From: Sulfitobacter sp. EhC04
GTDB taxonomy: Bacteria; Pseudomonadota; Alphaproteobacteria; Rhodobacterales; Rhodobacteraceae
Direction: 5' to 3'
Length of the DNA: 64,000 bases
Assembly (NCBI RefSeq): GCF_001650875.1
Contig: NZ_LXYI01000067.1
Coordinates: forward strand, 21,387 to 85,386
Below are positions 48,096 through 57,996 of this stretch, in pieces. The notes beneath the pieces were generated by a model that had not been told where the DNA came from, ran no database searches, and saw only the letters and a list, made by a program, of their open reading frames with translations. The translations under genes were made by a program, and so were the position numbers. Positions within the stretch are counted from its first letter, which is position 1, and each line of letters begins with the position of its first letter.

Positions 48096-49571
48096 TCAGC
48101 TGGTGATGATGACCTGATCCGCCGTCATGCCGGTGGTTCCCTCCAGCCGGATCACGGCGATGCCGGGCACCGACCCTCCACTTTGTGGCGTAAAGGTGAT
48201 CCGCACATCGGTATGGCTGCCATCGGGTGCTTCGATCAAGTCGACCGCATCCACCGCGTTCCCGGTCTGGAAGCTACCGACCTGGAGCACATCTTCCGCC
48301 GGGTCGAAATCGGTCATGCGCAGGTAGATATTATCGGCCTCTCCGCCACCGGCATTCCAGACGCGGGCGTCGATGGTATCGGCCCCAGCACCGCCGGTGA
48401 TCACAGCCGCGCCGTCACTGTCGCGGAACTGGTTCCACAGGGTAAAAAGGTCGTCGCCGTCACCGCCAAAGGCCGTGCCGCCTGATTCCACCTGCAATGT
48501 GTCGTTGCCGGCATCGCCATGGCCGGTTGCGCCACTGTTCACGCCGAGAAAGTCGTCGCCCGCGCCGCCAAAGGCCTCTGACCCGGTGCCGCCGACGTAA
48601 AAACGGTCATTGCCGGCTTCGCCCCACAACAGGTTTGGTCCTTCGCCGTAGCCATTCAACTGGTCGTTGCCGTCGCCGCCGTTGGCCGTACCGCCGACAA
48701 TCGTGAGAGAATCGTCACCCGCGCCGCCCTCGACCGTGGCAGAATTGGCCTGAACCACATCGTTGCCTTCCCCGCCATGAATAATGGCATCGTCGCCCCG
48801 TGCCTCTATGGTGTCATCGCCCAGCCCGCCGATCAGGGTCACATCGTTGCTGTCGGTTTCAAGAATGTCGTCACCATCCGCGCCATCGACGGTGATGCCA
48901 TCGGCATCGGCAGAGAGCCAGTCGGTTTCTTCCGTGCCGGTCGTATCCGCGAACACCGGCAGTTCCGGGACCCCTTCGCGGGTGACCACGTAGTCCTGCG
49001 GCAGGAAGCTGATCAACTCGTCGCCGTCGGTATTGGCCTCAAGGTAGTATCCGGCAACAGGTGCGTTGGCCGTGATCTCGCCAATGCGGTCGGAGGGGTC
49101 TTCGCTGACATGAGGAACCCCGAGCAGGTCGACCACACCCAGCAGTTCGAGGCCGTTTGCCTCTTCGAACTCTGCCAGTTCGTAGGTTGTCGGCGGTCCG
49201 TCGTAACTGTCCCCACCGGGAACGTCGAATTGGGTTTCCCAGCTTGCCGATGACCAGTCTACCCCCTCGGGGACAAGGTAGAACCGCGCCTCGTCGACCT
49301 GCAGAAAATCGTCGGGGTTCGCGGTATCTTCGGTGTCGGTGTAGTAGATCACGGCCAGTGACCCGGTTTCATCCTCGCCCAGTTCGATCTGCACGCCTGC
49401 CTCCGACGGGTTGAAGGTCGCGCCGGTATCGGGTGGCAGTTCCGGCTCTTCGGGATCGACGGGCGTATCCGGTTCTTCGGGGGTGTCGATGGCGGTATCA
49501 TCGTCACCCGAATTCAGGGTGGCGGACAAAAGCAATCCAGACAGCAGGGCCAGCAACGCAATTGAACCCAT
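48096..49571 (-). CDS. RTX-type calcium-binding protein, membrane-anchored
   Basis: This 491-residue protein has an N-terminal hydrophobic segment (LLALLSGLLLSATL), a Pro/Glu/Asp-rich stretch and, from about residue 225, a series of imperfect RTX nonapeptides (GGEGNDVVQ, GGAGDDSLT, GEAGNDRFY, GGAGDDFLG, GDAGNDTLQ, GGDGDDLFT). The repeats should form a calcium-stabilised beta roll. A surface or secreted role is inferred. No dedicated type I secretion genes are adjacent. Confidence 0.88.
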   Translation of the reverse strand: MGSIALLALLSGLLLSATLNSGDDDTAIDTPEEPDTPVDPEEPELPPDTGATFNPSEAGVQIELGEDETGSLAVIYYTDTEDTANPDDFLQVDEARFYLVPEGVDWSSASWETQFDVPGGDSYDGPPTTYELAEFEEANGLELLGVVDLLGVPHVSEDPSDRIGEITANAPVAGYYLEANTDGDELISFLPQDYVVTREGVPELPVFADTTGTEETDWLSADADGITVDGADGDDILETDSNDVTLIGGLGDDTIEARGDDAIIHGGEGNDVVQANSATVEGGAGDDSLTIVGGTANGGDGNDQLNGYGEGPNLLWGEAGNDRFYVGGTGSEAFGGAGDDFLGVNSGATGHGDAGNDTLQVESGGTAFGGDGDDLFTLWNQFRDSDGAAVITGGAGADTIDARVWNAGGGEADNIYLRMTDFDPAEDVLQVGSFQTGNAVDAVDLIEAPDGSHTDVRITFTPQSGGSVPGIAVIRLEGTTGMTADQVIITS

Positions 49572-49801
49572 GGTGTTCTCCCCATCGAACTTTTCGAATC
49601 ATCAAGGATAATAATAACATAGACTGTTCCGGAATGGACAGTTTCCCACCCGCGCCTGCCTGCACCGTGTGCCGTATGTCGGTCGCCCGGCCAAGATTTT
49701 TCTTATTCTGTGCCCATTTCCGCCCGATTTGGCCGACATGATGCGCCTGCGCGAAAGGGTCCGGTGAGCGGGGTCGCGAAAGCAACAGGGCAGTTGATCT
49801 G

Positions 49802-51022
49802 ATGAAGCATGATATCGTCACGGCAGGCACGGCGCAGGGCGCGGACCTGCGGGTCGAGGTTGTTGATACCCACGCGGGGTTCGCCGCGTTGAAAGAGACC
49901 TGGCAGGCGTTGGAGCAGTGCGATCCGCAAGGCACGGTGTTCCTGACCTGGGACTGGCTGCGCGAAGCCTTTGCCGACCAGCTGTACCGCTGGAGCGTTC
50001 TGGTGGTCCGTGACGACAGCGGCGCGGTGGTCTGTCTTGTGCCGCTCAAGTACCGGGTACATTGGAGCGGCAGCAGGCGGGAGTTCCAGACCCAGTTGCA
50101 GGCGGGGGGCCGTCTGTTGTGGAGCGAATACACCGGATTTCTCTGCGCGCCTGACCGCGAACGCGCGGGGCTGGAGGCCGCGGCACATCATCTGGCTGCG
50201 ATGCCCTGGATCACGCTGTCGATGCGCTATGTCGCCCAGCAGGAGCGCTGCCGCATCTTTACCGATGCGCTGGAAAAGGCGGGGATCGAGGTGCGCTATT
50301 TGCCCTACATGATCAACCGGGGCGAGACGGACAATCTGAAATGCCCGCAAGTGACGCTGCCGGATGACTTTGACAGCTATCTTGGCACCCAGGTCAGCCG
50401 CAACAAGCGCCAGCAATACAACCGTTTCCGGCGCAAGCATCTGGACACGGAGACATACCGGATCACCCATGCCACGGCCGAGACGCTGGAGGCGGATCTG
50501 GATACGCTGATGGGCTTTTGGGCCGATACATGGGGCGAGAAGAAGGGCCGCCAGACCGCCGGGATCGTGGCGCAATACCGCAGGATGCTGACCGCCGCCG
50601 CGCGCACCGGCAATCTGTTCCTGCCGGTGCTGTGGCAGGGTGACAGGCCGCTGGGCGCGCTGGGCCATGTGGTGGACCCGCGCCGGGGCATGGTGCATTT
50701 CATCCTTGTGGGCCGGGACCAGTCGGCAGAGGAGCCCTTTGTCGGGGCGGCGCTGCATTACCATTCCATCGCCTGGGCGATTGAACAGGGGTTTGGGTGC
50801 TACGATTTCAGCCATGGCAACGAGGCCTACAAATACAGCTATGGGGCGCAGGACATCGACGTGTTGTTCTTTGAGGCGCGCCGCCGTGATCCGGGCGAAG
50901 GCAATGTGTTCGATTCACTTTGCCTGGGTGCTGCATTGACGCGGTTGCAGGGGTTCATCGAAGAGGGACGGACAGACCGCGCCGCCCGCGCCTGCGCCCA
51001 GTTGGCCAGGATCATGTCCTGA
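49802..51022 (+). CDS. GNAT/BioF2-like acetyltransferase (CelD-like)
   Basis: This 406-residue protein resembles CelD/BcsL and FemAB-like acyltransferases: a first domain with TWDWLREAFADQL and LVVRDDSGAVVCLVPL, and a second GNAT domain with GDRPLGALGHVV and a C-terminal DFSHGNEAYKYSYG segment. These enzymes modify polysaccharides or cell-envelope components. It is divergent from the RTX gene (231 bp apart). Confidence 0.85.
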   Translation: MKHDIVTAGTAQGADLRVEVVDTHAGFAALKETWQALEQCDPQGTVFLTWDWLREAFADQLYRWSVLVVRDDSGAVVCLVPLKYRVHWSGSRREFQTQLQAGGRLLWSEYTGFLCAPDRERAGLEAAAHHLAAMPWITLSMRYVAQQERCRIFTDALEKAGIEVRYLPYMINRGETDNLKCPQVTLPDDFDSYLGTQVSRNKRQQYNRFRRKHLDTETYRITHATAETLEADLDTLMGFWADTWGEKKGRQTAGIVAQYRRMLTAAARTGNLFLPVLWQGDRPLGALGHVVDPRRGMVHFILVGRDQSAEEPFVGAALHYHSIAWAIEQGFGCYDFSHGNEAYKYSYGAQDIDVLFFEARRRDPGEGNVFDSLCLGAALTRLQGFIEEGRTDRAARACAQLARIMS

Positions 51023-51250
51023 CAGTGGCAGGCCGGAATGTCGACAGCCTTAACCATCAGTTTTGATCGTTCCCTGCCGCGCTGCCTGTGGTTGGAAGCC
51101 AGGGCATTCATTCATCCGCCCAGCGCTCTATGTGCACGAAGCAGGATACCCCTCCGTCCCGTTTTGCGGTGACTTTGCATAAACGCCCCCGCCCGGCCTG
51201 CGCCTCAGGTTTGAACCGCCTTGGGGACTTTTCGCATCCCATCAAACGCA

Positions 51251-51278
51251 AACGGGGCCGCCCATGGGCGACCCCGTT
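51251..51278 (-). terminator. Terminator after rplY
   Basis: A 13 bp stem (arms AACGGGGTCGCCC and GGGCGGCCCCGTT on the minus strand, one T-G pair) with loop ATG is followed by TTGCGTTT. It lies 20 bp past the rplY stop codon. Confidence 0.85.
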
Positions 51279-51300
51279 GTCCGTTCCGGTGCGGAATGGA

Positions 51301-51966
51301 TCAATCTTCGCTGGCTTCGGCGTCGCCCATTTCGGATGTCGGCACTTCGTCTGCGGCCACATCCTCGTCTTCGTCCTCGTCATCCTGCGATGCAAGACCG
51401 GAAGGCGCAGAGACCTGAGCGATCACGAAGTCGCGGTCGATCACGGGCTTGGCACCTGCAGGCAGCTTGACGTTCGCGATTGTCGCGCTGTCGCCGATTT
51501 CCAGTTCCGACACATCCACGGTGATGCTTTCGGGGATATCGGCGGCTGTCACGACCAGTTCCACCTCGGGGCGGACCAATGTCAGAACGCCGCCCTTCTT
51601 GAGACCGGGAGACAGTTCTTCGCCCTCAACCTCGACGTTGATGTAGAGGTTGATCTTGGTGGTGCGCTTGAGACGCATGAAGTCGACGTGCGTCGGCAGG
51701 TCCTTGACCACATGGCGCTGTACGTCGCGGCAGATGACGCGCACGTCGTCGTGGCCTTCGACCTTCATGTTGAACAGGGTCGCCTTGAAGCGGCCCTTGC
51801 GCAGCATGGTCAGCAGTTTGTTGAACGGGATGTTGATCGGCAGCGGGTCTGCGTCGCCACCAAAAACAATCCCCGGTACCATGCCGTCACGGCGTGCCTG
51901 ACGAGCGGCGCCCTTGCCTGTCCCCGTCCGTACCTGGGCTTCAAGATCTGGAATCTCTCCGGCCAT
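51301..51966 (-). CDS. rplY: Ribosomal protein L25 (general stress form Ctc)
   Basis: This 221-residue L25/TL5 (CTC) protein binds 5S rRNA. The N-terminal L25 domain ([20 protein letters not shown]...) is followed by the CTC beta domain and a highly acidic C-terminal tail ([14 protein letters not shown]). The start at 51966 is the family standard; the frame stays open far upstream by chance. Confidence 0.95.
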   Translation of the reverse strand: MAGEIPDLEAQVRTGTGKGAARQARRDGMVPGIVFGGDADPLPINIPFNKLLTMLRKGRFKATLFNMKVEGHDDVRVICRDVQRHVVKDLPTHVDFMRLKRTTKINLYINVEVEGEELSPGLKKGGVLTLVRPEVELVVTAADIPESITVDVSELEIGDSATIANVKLPAGAKPVIDRDFVIAQVSAPSGLASQDDEDEDEDVAADEVPTSEMGDAEASED

Positions 51967-52140
51967 TTTAATCTCCAATATGTTACGGGACGCCTCCAAG
52001 GCTGTCGTCCCTGCGGAACGGGGCCCGAAAAAGGGGACACCCGCATGAAGCCGCGCGTATAGACGCGAAAAGCGGTCATGAAAAGGGCAAATGCGCATCC
52101 GGGGCCTTGGCACGGCTGCGGGCGCATGGCAGGGGCGGGC

Positions 52141-53307
52141 ATGGGTTTGAAACACGATCTTTATCTGTCGCGCAGGCCGCTGGCCGGGTTTGTCGCCATC
52201 GGTGTGGCATGGTCCACCTATTTTGCCCAGATGCCGGTGATCAAGGCGCATGTCGGGGCCAGTGACGGCGCATATGGTGGGGCGATCCTGCTGGCCTCGC
52301 TGGGGGCGATTGCGGCGATGTGGCTGGCACCGCTTTTCCAGCGGCTGTTCGGCCCGATTGCGGTGTCGCTGGGCATCGGGATCGTGGCGCTGGGCATGCT
52401 GATCTCCGGCACCGCCGGGACGCTGGCGCTGCTGGTGATCGGCATGGGACTGGCGGCGATCGGGTCCGGCGTGGTTGACGTGCTGGTCAACGCCCGCGTG
52501 TCCGAGGTCGAGGCGCGGCACGGGCGCAGCCTGATGAACCTGAACCATGCGCTCTACAGTTTTGCCTATGCGGGGGCGGCGTTGCTGACCGGCGCATTGC
52601 GCGAGGCCGAAGCGGGCACTCTGACGGTCTTTCTGATGCTGGGAGGCGCGCTTGCTTTGCTGGCAATGGCGGCGCGGGACCGGGTGGCGGAGCTGGACAA
52701 GCCTGCGATGCCGGAGGTGCCGGGGCAGATGCCCCATGCGGTTGTCCTGCTGGTCGGGCTGGTGGTGCTGACCGCCTTTCTGGCCGAGGCGGCGTCGGAA
52801 GGGTGGTCCGCCCTGCATCTGGAACGCACGTTGGGCGGCACGGCGGGGGAGGGCGCTTTGGGGCCTGCGTTGCTGGGGCTGACGATGGGGATCGGGCGGC
52901 TTTTTGGCCACGGGTTGTCGCGGCTGATCAGGGACACGCAGCTGATGTTGCTGGCCACGTTGTTTTCCGCCGCCGGGATCGCCTTGGCAGGGCTGGCCCC
53001 CAGCGTGCCGCTGGCGTTGCTGGGCTTTGCCATCGGCGGCTTGGGCATTTCCGTGGTGGTCCCTTTGGCAATGGGCCTGCTGGGCCGAATGGTGCCGCCG
53101 GATGTACGGCTTGCCGCGATCAGCCGCGCGTCAGTGCTGGGTTATGGGGCGTTCTTCTTTGGTCCGCCGCTGATGGGGCTGGTGGCCGAAGGGTTCGGTC
53201 TGCGCGCGGCCTTTGTGGTGGTGGCGGCGATACTGTGCCTGACGGCCCTGGCCGTGATGCCCGCGCTGGCGCGGCGCAGCGCCGCTGGTCCTAACCCTGC
53301 GGCGTGA
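52141..53307 (+). CDS. MFS transporter
   Basis: This 388-residue protein has about twelve hydrophobic helices and the MFS pattern of YbjJ/FucP-like transporters (MGLGLAAIG-like [21 protein letters not shown] and a cytoplasmic [10 protein letters not shown] loop). The transported compound is unknown. Start 52141 places the first helix near the N-terminus. Its 3' end overlaps the convergent sulfotransferase gene by 17 bp. Confidence 0.88.
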   Translation: MGLKHDLYLSRRPLAGFVAIGVAWSTYFAQMPVIKAHVGASDGAYGGAILLASLGAIAAMWLAPLFQRLFGPIAVSLGIGIVALGMLISGTAGTLALLVIGMGLAAIGSGVVDVLVNARVSEVEARHGRSLMNLNHALYSFAYAGAALLTGALREAEAGTLTVFLMLGGALALLAMAARDRVAELDKPAMPEVPGQMPHAVVLLVGLVVLTAFLAEAASEGWSALHLERTLGGTAGEGALGPALLGLTMGIGRLFGHGLSRLIRDTQLMLLATLFSAAGIALAGLAPSVPLALLGFAIGGLGISVVVPLAMGLLGRMVPPDVRLAAISRASVLGYGAFFFGPPLMGLVAEGFGLRAAFVVVAAILCLTALAVMPALARRSAAGPNPAA

Positions 53308-53923
53308 CCAGATGGCCGCCCGCGGCGGTCACCCGATCATATAGCGCAAATTCCGGTGCTCGCGCGGCGCGCAGCAAGGCCAGTGTTTCCGCGCTCAGCC
53401 CGGTGTCCGCGCCGGGGGACACGTTCTTGGGCTTCAGCGTCACCTCGGTTTTCAGCCTGTCGGTCATGAACTGCCGGAAACCGGACTGGTTTTCATAGGC
53501 AAAGACATGTTCCGCCATGACAGTTTCCTTGCCGCCTTCCTTGCCGTCGGTCAGGAAATTGAACTGGCTGCCGATCTGGGCGCGTGGCGGGGGGGCGTCG
53601 CTGATCACCTCGCGCACATAGGTGTCAAAGCTGATGCCCCGCGTGCTGAGATCGGTGCCCGTCAGCCGGTCGGATCCGCGATAGCGGAACCAGCTTGCGA
53701 TCTGATCGGTGGGGTCGCGCATGATGGCCACGGCGTCGGGGCGCACGCCAAAGGTGTCTTCCAGAAACGGCGCGATCTTGCGTGAAAAGCGCAGGGCGGT
53801 GACATGTTTGCGGTTCTTGCTGAAGATGATCTCGGCGCGGGGGCGCAAGGCCATTTCCACCGCGGTGGTCCCGGTCTTGGGCGTGGCCAGAAAGGCAAGG
53901 CGGTGGCGCAGGAAGATCAGCAT
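53291..53923 (-). CDS. Sulfotransferase-like protein
   Basis: This 210-residue protein begins with the PAPS phosphosulfate-binding loop ATPKTGTTAVE and has IMRDPTDQIASWFRYRG, the 3'-phosphate-binding segment of sulfotransferase family proteins. It likely transfers sulfate to a carbohydrate or lipid. It overlaps the MFS gene in antisense and has no other sulfotransferase partner in the window. Confidence 0.85.
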   Translation of the reverse strand: MLIFLRHRLAFLATPKTGTTAVEMALRPRAEIIFSKNRKHVTALRFSRKIAPFLEDTFGVRPDAVAIMRDPTDQIASWFRYRGSDRLTGTDLSTRGISFDTYVREVISDAPPPRAQIGSQFNFLTDGKEGGKETVMAEHVFAYENQSGFRQFMTDRLKTEVTLKPKNVSPGADTGLSAETLALLRAARAPEFALYDRVTAAGGHLVTPQG

Positions 53924-54151
53924 GGAGCAGATTTAGCATCGCTGCATCCCGTTGCAAGGCTGATAAATGCGCGTGAGGATGAACCGGTCCGATGAAAATA
54001 CGGGCCGTAAAATCTCTTCCGCAGGGGAGAGGAACAAGTTTCGTTCGATGCCTTTTCGTTCTCGGGATAATGGCCTAAAAGATATTATATGAAATCGTTT
54101 AGGACATCTGTCTGCGCAATTTCGATTATTTCAGAATGAAGGGAATTTAGA

Positions 54152-54988
54152 ATGGGGCAGGATATTCGGTACGGGCCCAAATATCGCAGGCTGTTTGCGG
54201 AGACTCTGCCGCGGTTTCAGTTGCTTGAAATCGAGCCTATCTTCAAGGAGATCGGATACTCTCCCGACACGCCTCTTCGTGTTTTCGACGTCGGCGCGAA
54301 TACCGGGACATGGAGCCTGGCACTGTTGCAGCATTCGGCACCTTGGATCGGAACGATTCACATGTTCGAACCGATGCCCGGCAACCGAAATAAGATCAAG
54401 GAACTGATGCAGGACGGTCTTTTCGGAGATCACAAGGATCAGGTCACGATCAATGGTTTTGCGCTTTCCGACAAGGCCGGGAAAGTTGAAATCAATTTCG
54501 AGAATGACGTCACGGGGTTTGCCTCTATCGACAGCAAGCTGGTGCATCTTCCGATGCGCAACCAGGCGCTTGACCGGACACTCACTGTCGAAACCCAGCG
54601 GCTGGATGATTATTGCGAAGCCAATGGCATCGAAGAGATCGACATCCTGAAAATTGACGTCGAAGGGCATGAACTCGCTGTTCTGAAAGGGGCGGAACGC
54701 ATGTTCGCCGAAGGGCGCATTCGCGTGGTGGCCTATGAAATCGGGCCGCACCAAATGTCGCGCCGGGATTTCTACAAGGACTTTTTCGAATTCTTCGAAG
54801 GCCATGGCTATGCCAATTATCGATATCGCGAGGCCGGGTGGAAACCCGCGCTGATACCGGCCTATATGTCCTCGCTTGAGAAATTCGACCAGGTTTGCAT
54901 GCGCATGGCAATTGCGCCTGAGGACCGCCGTATTTCGGTGAAGGATGGGCTGACGTCATTTGTGCGCAAGGCAACAAAACGCACATAA
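54152..54988 (+). CDS. FkbM family methyltransferase, second copy
   Basis: This 278-residue methyltransferase has FDVGANTGTWSLAL (SAM motif) and EIDILKIDVEGHELAV (FkbM hallmark). It is only distantly similar to the FkbM protein at 5636. Its base composition is less GC-rich than the flanking genes, and its upstream region (54000-54150) is AT-rich, suggesting acquisition by transfer. It may modify a surface polysaccharide together with the sulfotransferase upstream. Confidence 0.88.
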   Translation: MGQDIRYGPKYRRLFAETLPRFQLLEIEPIFKEIGYSPDTPLRVFDVGANTGTWSLALLQHSAPWIGTIHMFEPMPGNRNKIKELMQDGLFGDHKDQVTINGFALSDKAGKVEINFENDVTGFASIDSKLVHLPMRNQALDRTLTVETQRLDDYCEANGIEEIDILKIDVEGHELAVLKGAERMFAEGRIRVVAYEIGPHQMSRRDFYKDFFEFFEGHGYANYRYREAGWKPALIPAYMSSLEKFDQVCMRMAIAPEDRRISVKDGLTSFVRKATKRT

Positions 54989-55044
54989 CCGGCCTGACGT
55001 CGGAAGTATCGGGGGCAGGAACCACTCAGCAGGGAGACCTGCCC

Positions 55045-56211
55045 TCAATCTTGCCAGTGGCCGCCGAAATCCTGGGGGATCAGCAGATTGTGGCGGCCGA
55101 GGTTGGTCACCTGCGTTTCGCCGCAGAGCGCCATGGTGGTGTCCAGCTCGCGGTGAATGACCTCCAGCGCTTTTGTGACGCCTTGCTGTCCCATCGCGCC
55201 CAGCCCGTAGATGAAGGCCCGCCCGATGAAAGTGCCCTTTGCCCCCAGCGCCAGCGCCTTGAGCACGTCCTGACCGGAGCGGATGCCAGAATCGAGATGC
55301 ACCTCCACCTGGTCGCCTACCGCGTCCAGGATCGCAGGCAGCATGGCGATGGAACTGAGCGCCCCGTCAAGCTGGCGTCCGCCGTGGTTGGAGACCACGA
55401 TGGCATCGGCCCCGACCTTGAGCGCCATCTTCGCATCTTCGGCGTCCAGAATGCCCTTGAGGATCACCTTGCCGCCCCATTGTTCCTTGAGCCGCGCGAT
55501 CTTGTTCCAGTCCAGCGTCTGGTCGAATTGTTCGGCTGTCCAGGCCCCGAGGCTGGAGGCATCAGAGATGCCATCGACATGGCCTACGATATTGCCGAAC
55601 TCGCGCCGTTTGGCGCGCAGCATTTCGATGCCCCAGGCCCATTTGGTGGCCAGGTTGGCAATAGTCTTTGGTGTCAGTTTTGGCGGGGCGGACAGGCCGT
55701 TCTTGAGGTCCTTGTGGCGCTGGCCGAGAATTTGCAGGTCAAGCGTGATCACCAGTGCGGAGCATTTCGCATCTTTCGCCCGCTGGATCAGGCGGCTGAC
55801 GTAATCCGCGTCCCGCATGGTATAAAGCTGGAACCAGAACGGCGCGCCGGTCGCCTCGGCCACGTCCTCGATTGAGTTGATCGACATGGTGGACAGGGTG
55901 AAAGGCACACCGAAATCACGGGCCGCGCGGGCGGCTTTGATTTCGCCATCCGCGTGCTGCATGCCGGTCAGCCCGACCGGGGCGAGGGCCACGGGCATCG
56001 CCACGTCCTGTCCGATCATCTGGCTGGCGGTGCTGCGACCGGACATGTCCACCGCGACGCGCTGGCGCAGGCGCAGCTTGTCAAAGTCAGAGGTGTTCTC
56101 GCGGAAGGTCTGCTCGGTCCAGCTGCCTGATTCGCAGTAATCGTAGAACATGCGCGGCACGCGGCGTTCGTAGATGCGCTTGAGATCCTCAATGTTCGTG
56201 ATGACAGGCAT
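55045..56211 (-). CDS. lldD: L-lactate dehydrogenase (FMN, LldD)
   Basis: This 388-residue FMN enzyme oxidises L-lactate to pyruvate, passing electrons to quinone at the membrane. It shows the alpha-hydroxyacid oxidase motifs: IEDLKRIYERRVPRMFYDYCESG at the N-terminus, the active-site SNHGGRQLDG and GIRSGQDVLKAL. Start 56211 is the family standard. A dyad TTACC-AATTC-GGTAA lies just upstream. Confidence 0.94.
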   Translation of the reverse strand: MPVITNIEDLKRIYERRVPRMFYDYCESGSWTEQTFRENTSDFDKLRLRQRVAVDMSGRSTASQMIGQDVAMPVALAPVGLTGMQHADGEIKAARAARDFGVPFTLSTMSINSIEDVAEATGAPFWFQLYTMRDADYVSRLIQRAKDAKCSALVITLDLQILGQRHKDLKNGLSAPPKLTPKTIANLATKWAWGIEMLRAKRREFGNIVGHVDGISDASSLGAWTAEQFDQTLDWNKIARLKEQWGGKVILKGILDAEDAKMALKVGADAIVVSNHGGRQLDGALSSIAMLPAILDAVGDQVEVHLDSGIRSGQDVLKALALGAKGTFIGRAFIYGLGAMGQQGVTKALEVIHRELDTTMALCGETQVTNLGRHNLLIPQDFGGHWQD

Positions 56212-56240
56212 GGGCTGGCTCCGATATTGGTCTGCTTTCC

Positions 56241-56255
56241 TTACCAATTCGGTAA
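56241..56255. promoter_or_regulatory. Dyad upstream of lldD
   Basis: TTACC-AATTC-GGTAA lies 30 bp before the lldD start on the minus strand. The GGT/ACC core recalls GntR/FadR-type operators; the regulator is not in the window. Confidence 0.45.
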
Positions 56256-56287
56256 TTTGAGATCAATCGAAAGGTTTTGGTTGATTG

Positions 56288-56327
56288 GTGCGATATTGAA
56301 CTATATTCATTTAGTGCAATATCGCAC
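56288..56327. promoter_or_regulatory. Paired operator upstream of the Tat nitroreductase
   Basis: GTGCGATATTG (56288-56298) and CAATATCGCAC (56317-56327) are perfect complements, and the second half is itself a near-palindrome GTGCAATATCGCAC. The first site (56288-56301) and second (56314-56327) are 26 bp apart. They lie just before the start at 56344 and are probable binding sites of the MarR protein encoded two genes downstream. Confidence 0.65.
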
Positions 56328-56343
56328 TATATGGAGAAATCAC

Positions 56344-57450
56344 ATGACATTGTCGCGCCGCAAGGCCATTGCCCTGATCGGAGGGGGCAGCGTTCTGGCC
56401 GCTACTGTTGCCACTGCCGGCTTCCTCACCACCCGCACGCCCGGTGATGCCCGCAGGCCCTGGGCGCTGGCGGGCAGCTATAACGATCCGCGCCTGAATG
56501 CCCTGAGCTTTGCGCTTCTGGCGCCCAATCCGCATAACCTGCAACCCTGGATGGTGGGGCTGGAGGGGGCGGATGCGCTGACGCTATATCGGGACGCGGG
56601 CAGGCGGTTGCCGGAAACCGATCCCTTTGATCGCCAGATCACCATCGGGCTGGGCTGTTTCCTGGAGCAGATGGTGCAGGCCGCTGGGGCGGCGGGATTG
56701 GCGGTGGACCTGACCCTGTTCCCCGAGGGCGAGGAAGGCCCTGTCGCCCATGCGGTGTTCCGCGAGGGTGGCAGTGCCGACCCGTTGGCGGCACATATTC
56801 TGGACCGGCGGTCCTGCAAGGAACCCTTCGAGGACCGTGCCGTGCCGGGGATGCTGGCCAGCCAGCTTGAACTGCTGGCAGACATCTACACAGACGCGCC
56901 CACGGTCGCGGCGCTGAAGGACCTGACCTGGGCCGCCTGGGAGGTGGAGGCGCTGACGCCGCGCACCATGCAGGAAAGCGTCGATCTGATGCGGTTCGGC
57001 AAGGCGGAGATCAACGCCAATCCCGATGGCATCAGCCTGGGCGGTCCCTTTCTGGAAAGCCTGATGGTGGTGGGTCTGCTCAGCCGGGAAGCACAGGCGG
57101 ACCCCGCAAGCACGGGGTTCAGGCAAGGGGTGGAGATGTACCGCAAGATGCTGTCGGCGACGCCTGCCTATGCCGCGCTGACCAGCGCGACCAATACCCG
57201 CGACGACCAGATCGCGGCGGGGCGGCGCTGGCTGCGGCTGAACCTGGCGGCGACAGGCATGGGGCTGTCTTTGCATCCCGTCAGCCAGTCGTTGCAGGAA
57301 TATCCCGAGATGGCACCGCTGTACGCGCAGGCGCATGCCCTGCTGGCCCGTCCGGGGCACACGGTTCAAATGCTGGGGCGGCTGGGCTATGGTCCTGCCA
57401 TCCCGCGCAGCCCGCGCTGGCCACTGGAGGCGAAACTGATTGACGCATGA
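56344..57450 (+). CDS. Tat-exported nitroreductase (Acg-like)
   Basis: This 368-residue protein starts with a twin-arginine signal (TLSRRKAIALIGGGSV) and has the nitroreductase/Acg pattern FALLAPNPHNLQPWMV, RRSCKEPF and RRWLRLNLAATGMGLSLHPVS. It is expected in the periplasm bound to FMN. Start 56344 is set by the Tat motif. Its 3' end overlaps the MarR gene by 11 bp. Confidence 0.88.
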   Translation: MTLSRRKAIALIGGGSVLAATVATAGFLTTRTPGDARRPWALAGSYNDPRLNALSFALLAPNPHNLQPWMVGLEGADALTLYRDAGRRLPETDPFDRQITIGLGCFLEQMVQAAGAAGLAVDLTLFPEGEEGPVAHAVFREGGSADPLAAHILDRRSCKEPFEDRAVPGMLASQLELLADIYTDAPTVAALKDLTWAAWEVEALTPRTMQESVDLMRFGKAEINANPDGISLGGPFLESLMVVGLLSREAQADPASTGFRQGVEMYRKMLSATPAYAALTSATNTRDDQIAAGRRWLRLNLAATGMGLSLHPVSQSLQEYPEMAPLYAQAHALLARPGHTVQMLGRLGYGPAIPRSPRWPLEAKLIDA

Positions 57451-57904
57451 GGCCGACCCCACGCTGCTGTTCGAGGTTTTCAAGGAGATCGGGATCATCG
57501 AACAGCTGGCCCGCGCACAGCTGGAGGCGCAACTGCCCGAGGGGCTGATCGGGCCGCATTTCGCAGTACTTAACCATCTGGTGAACCGGGGCGATGGCGC
57601 GGTGCCCATAGACATGGCGCGCGCCTTTCAGGTGCCCAAGACCTCCATGACCCATACGCTCAAGGGATTGGCGGCGCAGGGGCTGGTGGAATTGCGCGCC
57701 AACCCCGATGACGGGCGGTCCAAGACCGTCTGGCTGATGCCAGCGGGCCGGGCCCTGCGCACAGAGACCATCGAAAGGCTTGCACCGGCGTTTCAGGGGT
57801 TGGCAGGGCAGATGGACCTGACGGCGCTGGTGGAGTTGTTGCCGGTGCTGGTGCACCTGCGCGAGATCATGGATGCCGCGCGGGATGGACGGCAGGACGG
57901 GTGA
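57440..57904 (+). CDS. MarR family transcriptional regulator
   Basis: This 154-residue regulator has the winged-helix MarR core (VPKTSMTHTLKGLAAQGLVE, NPDDGRSKTVWLMPAGRA). It is coupled to the nitroreductase gene and probably represses the operon through the paired dyads at 56288-56327. Confidence 0.9.
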   Translation: MTHEADPTLLFEVFKEIGIIEQLARAQLEAQLPEGLIGPHFAVLNHLVNRGDGAVPIDMARAFQVPKTSMTHTLKGLAAQGLVELRANPDDGRSKTVWLMPAGRALRTETIERLAPAFQGLAGQMDLTALVELLPVLVHLREIMDAARDGRQDG

Positions 57905-57996
57905 TTTACCGGCATATGCCGCGCCCGAAGCCTCTGTCGCGCAGGGATATTTACCTGCCAAAAAGAAAGGGGCGGGATGCCCGCCGTATCGGACGA

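Noticed and set aside
48400..49000. DNA tandem repeat array
   Set aside because: The periodic sequence codes for RTX nonapeptides, so the repeats are protein-level.
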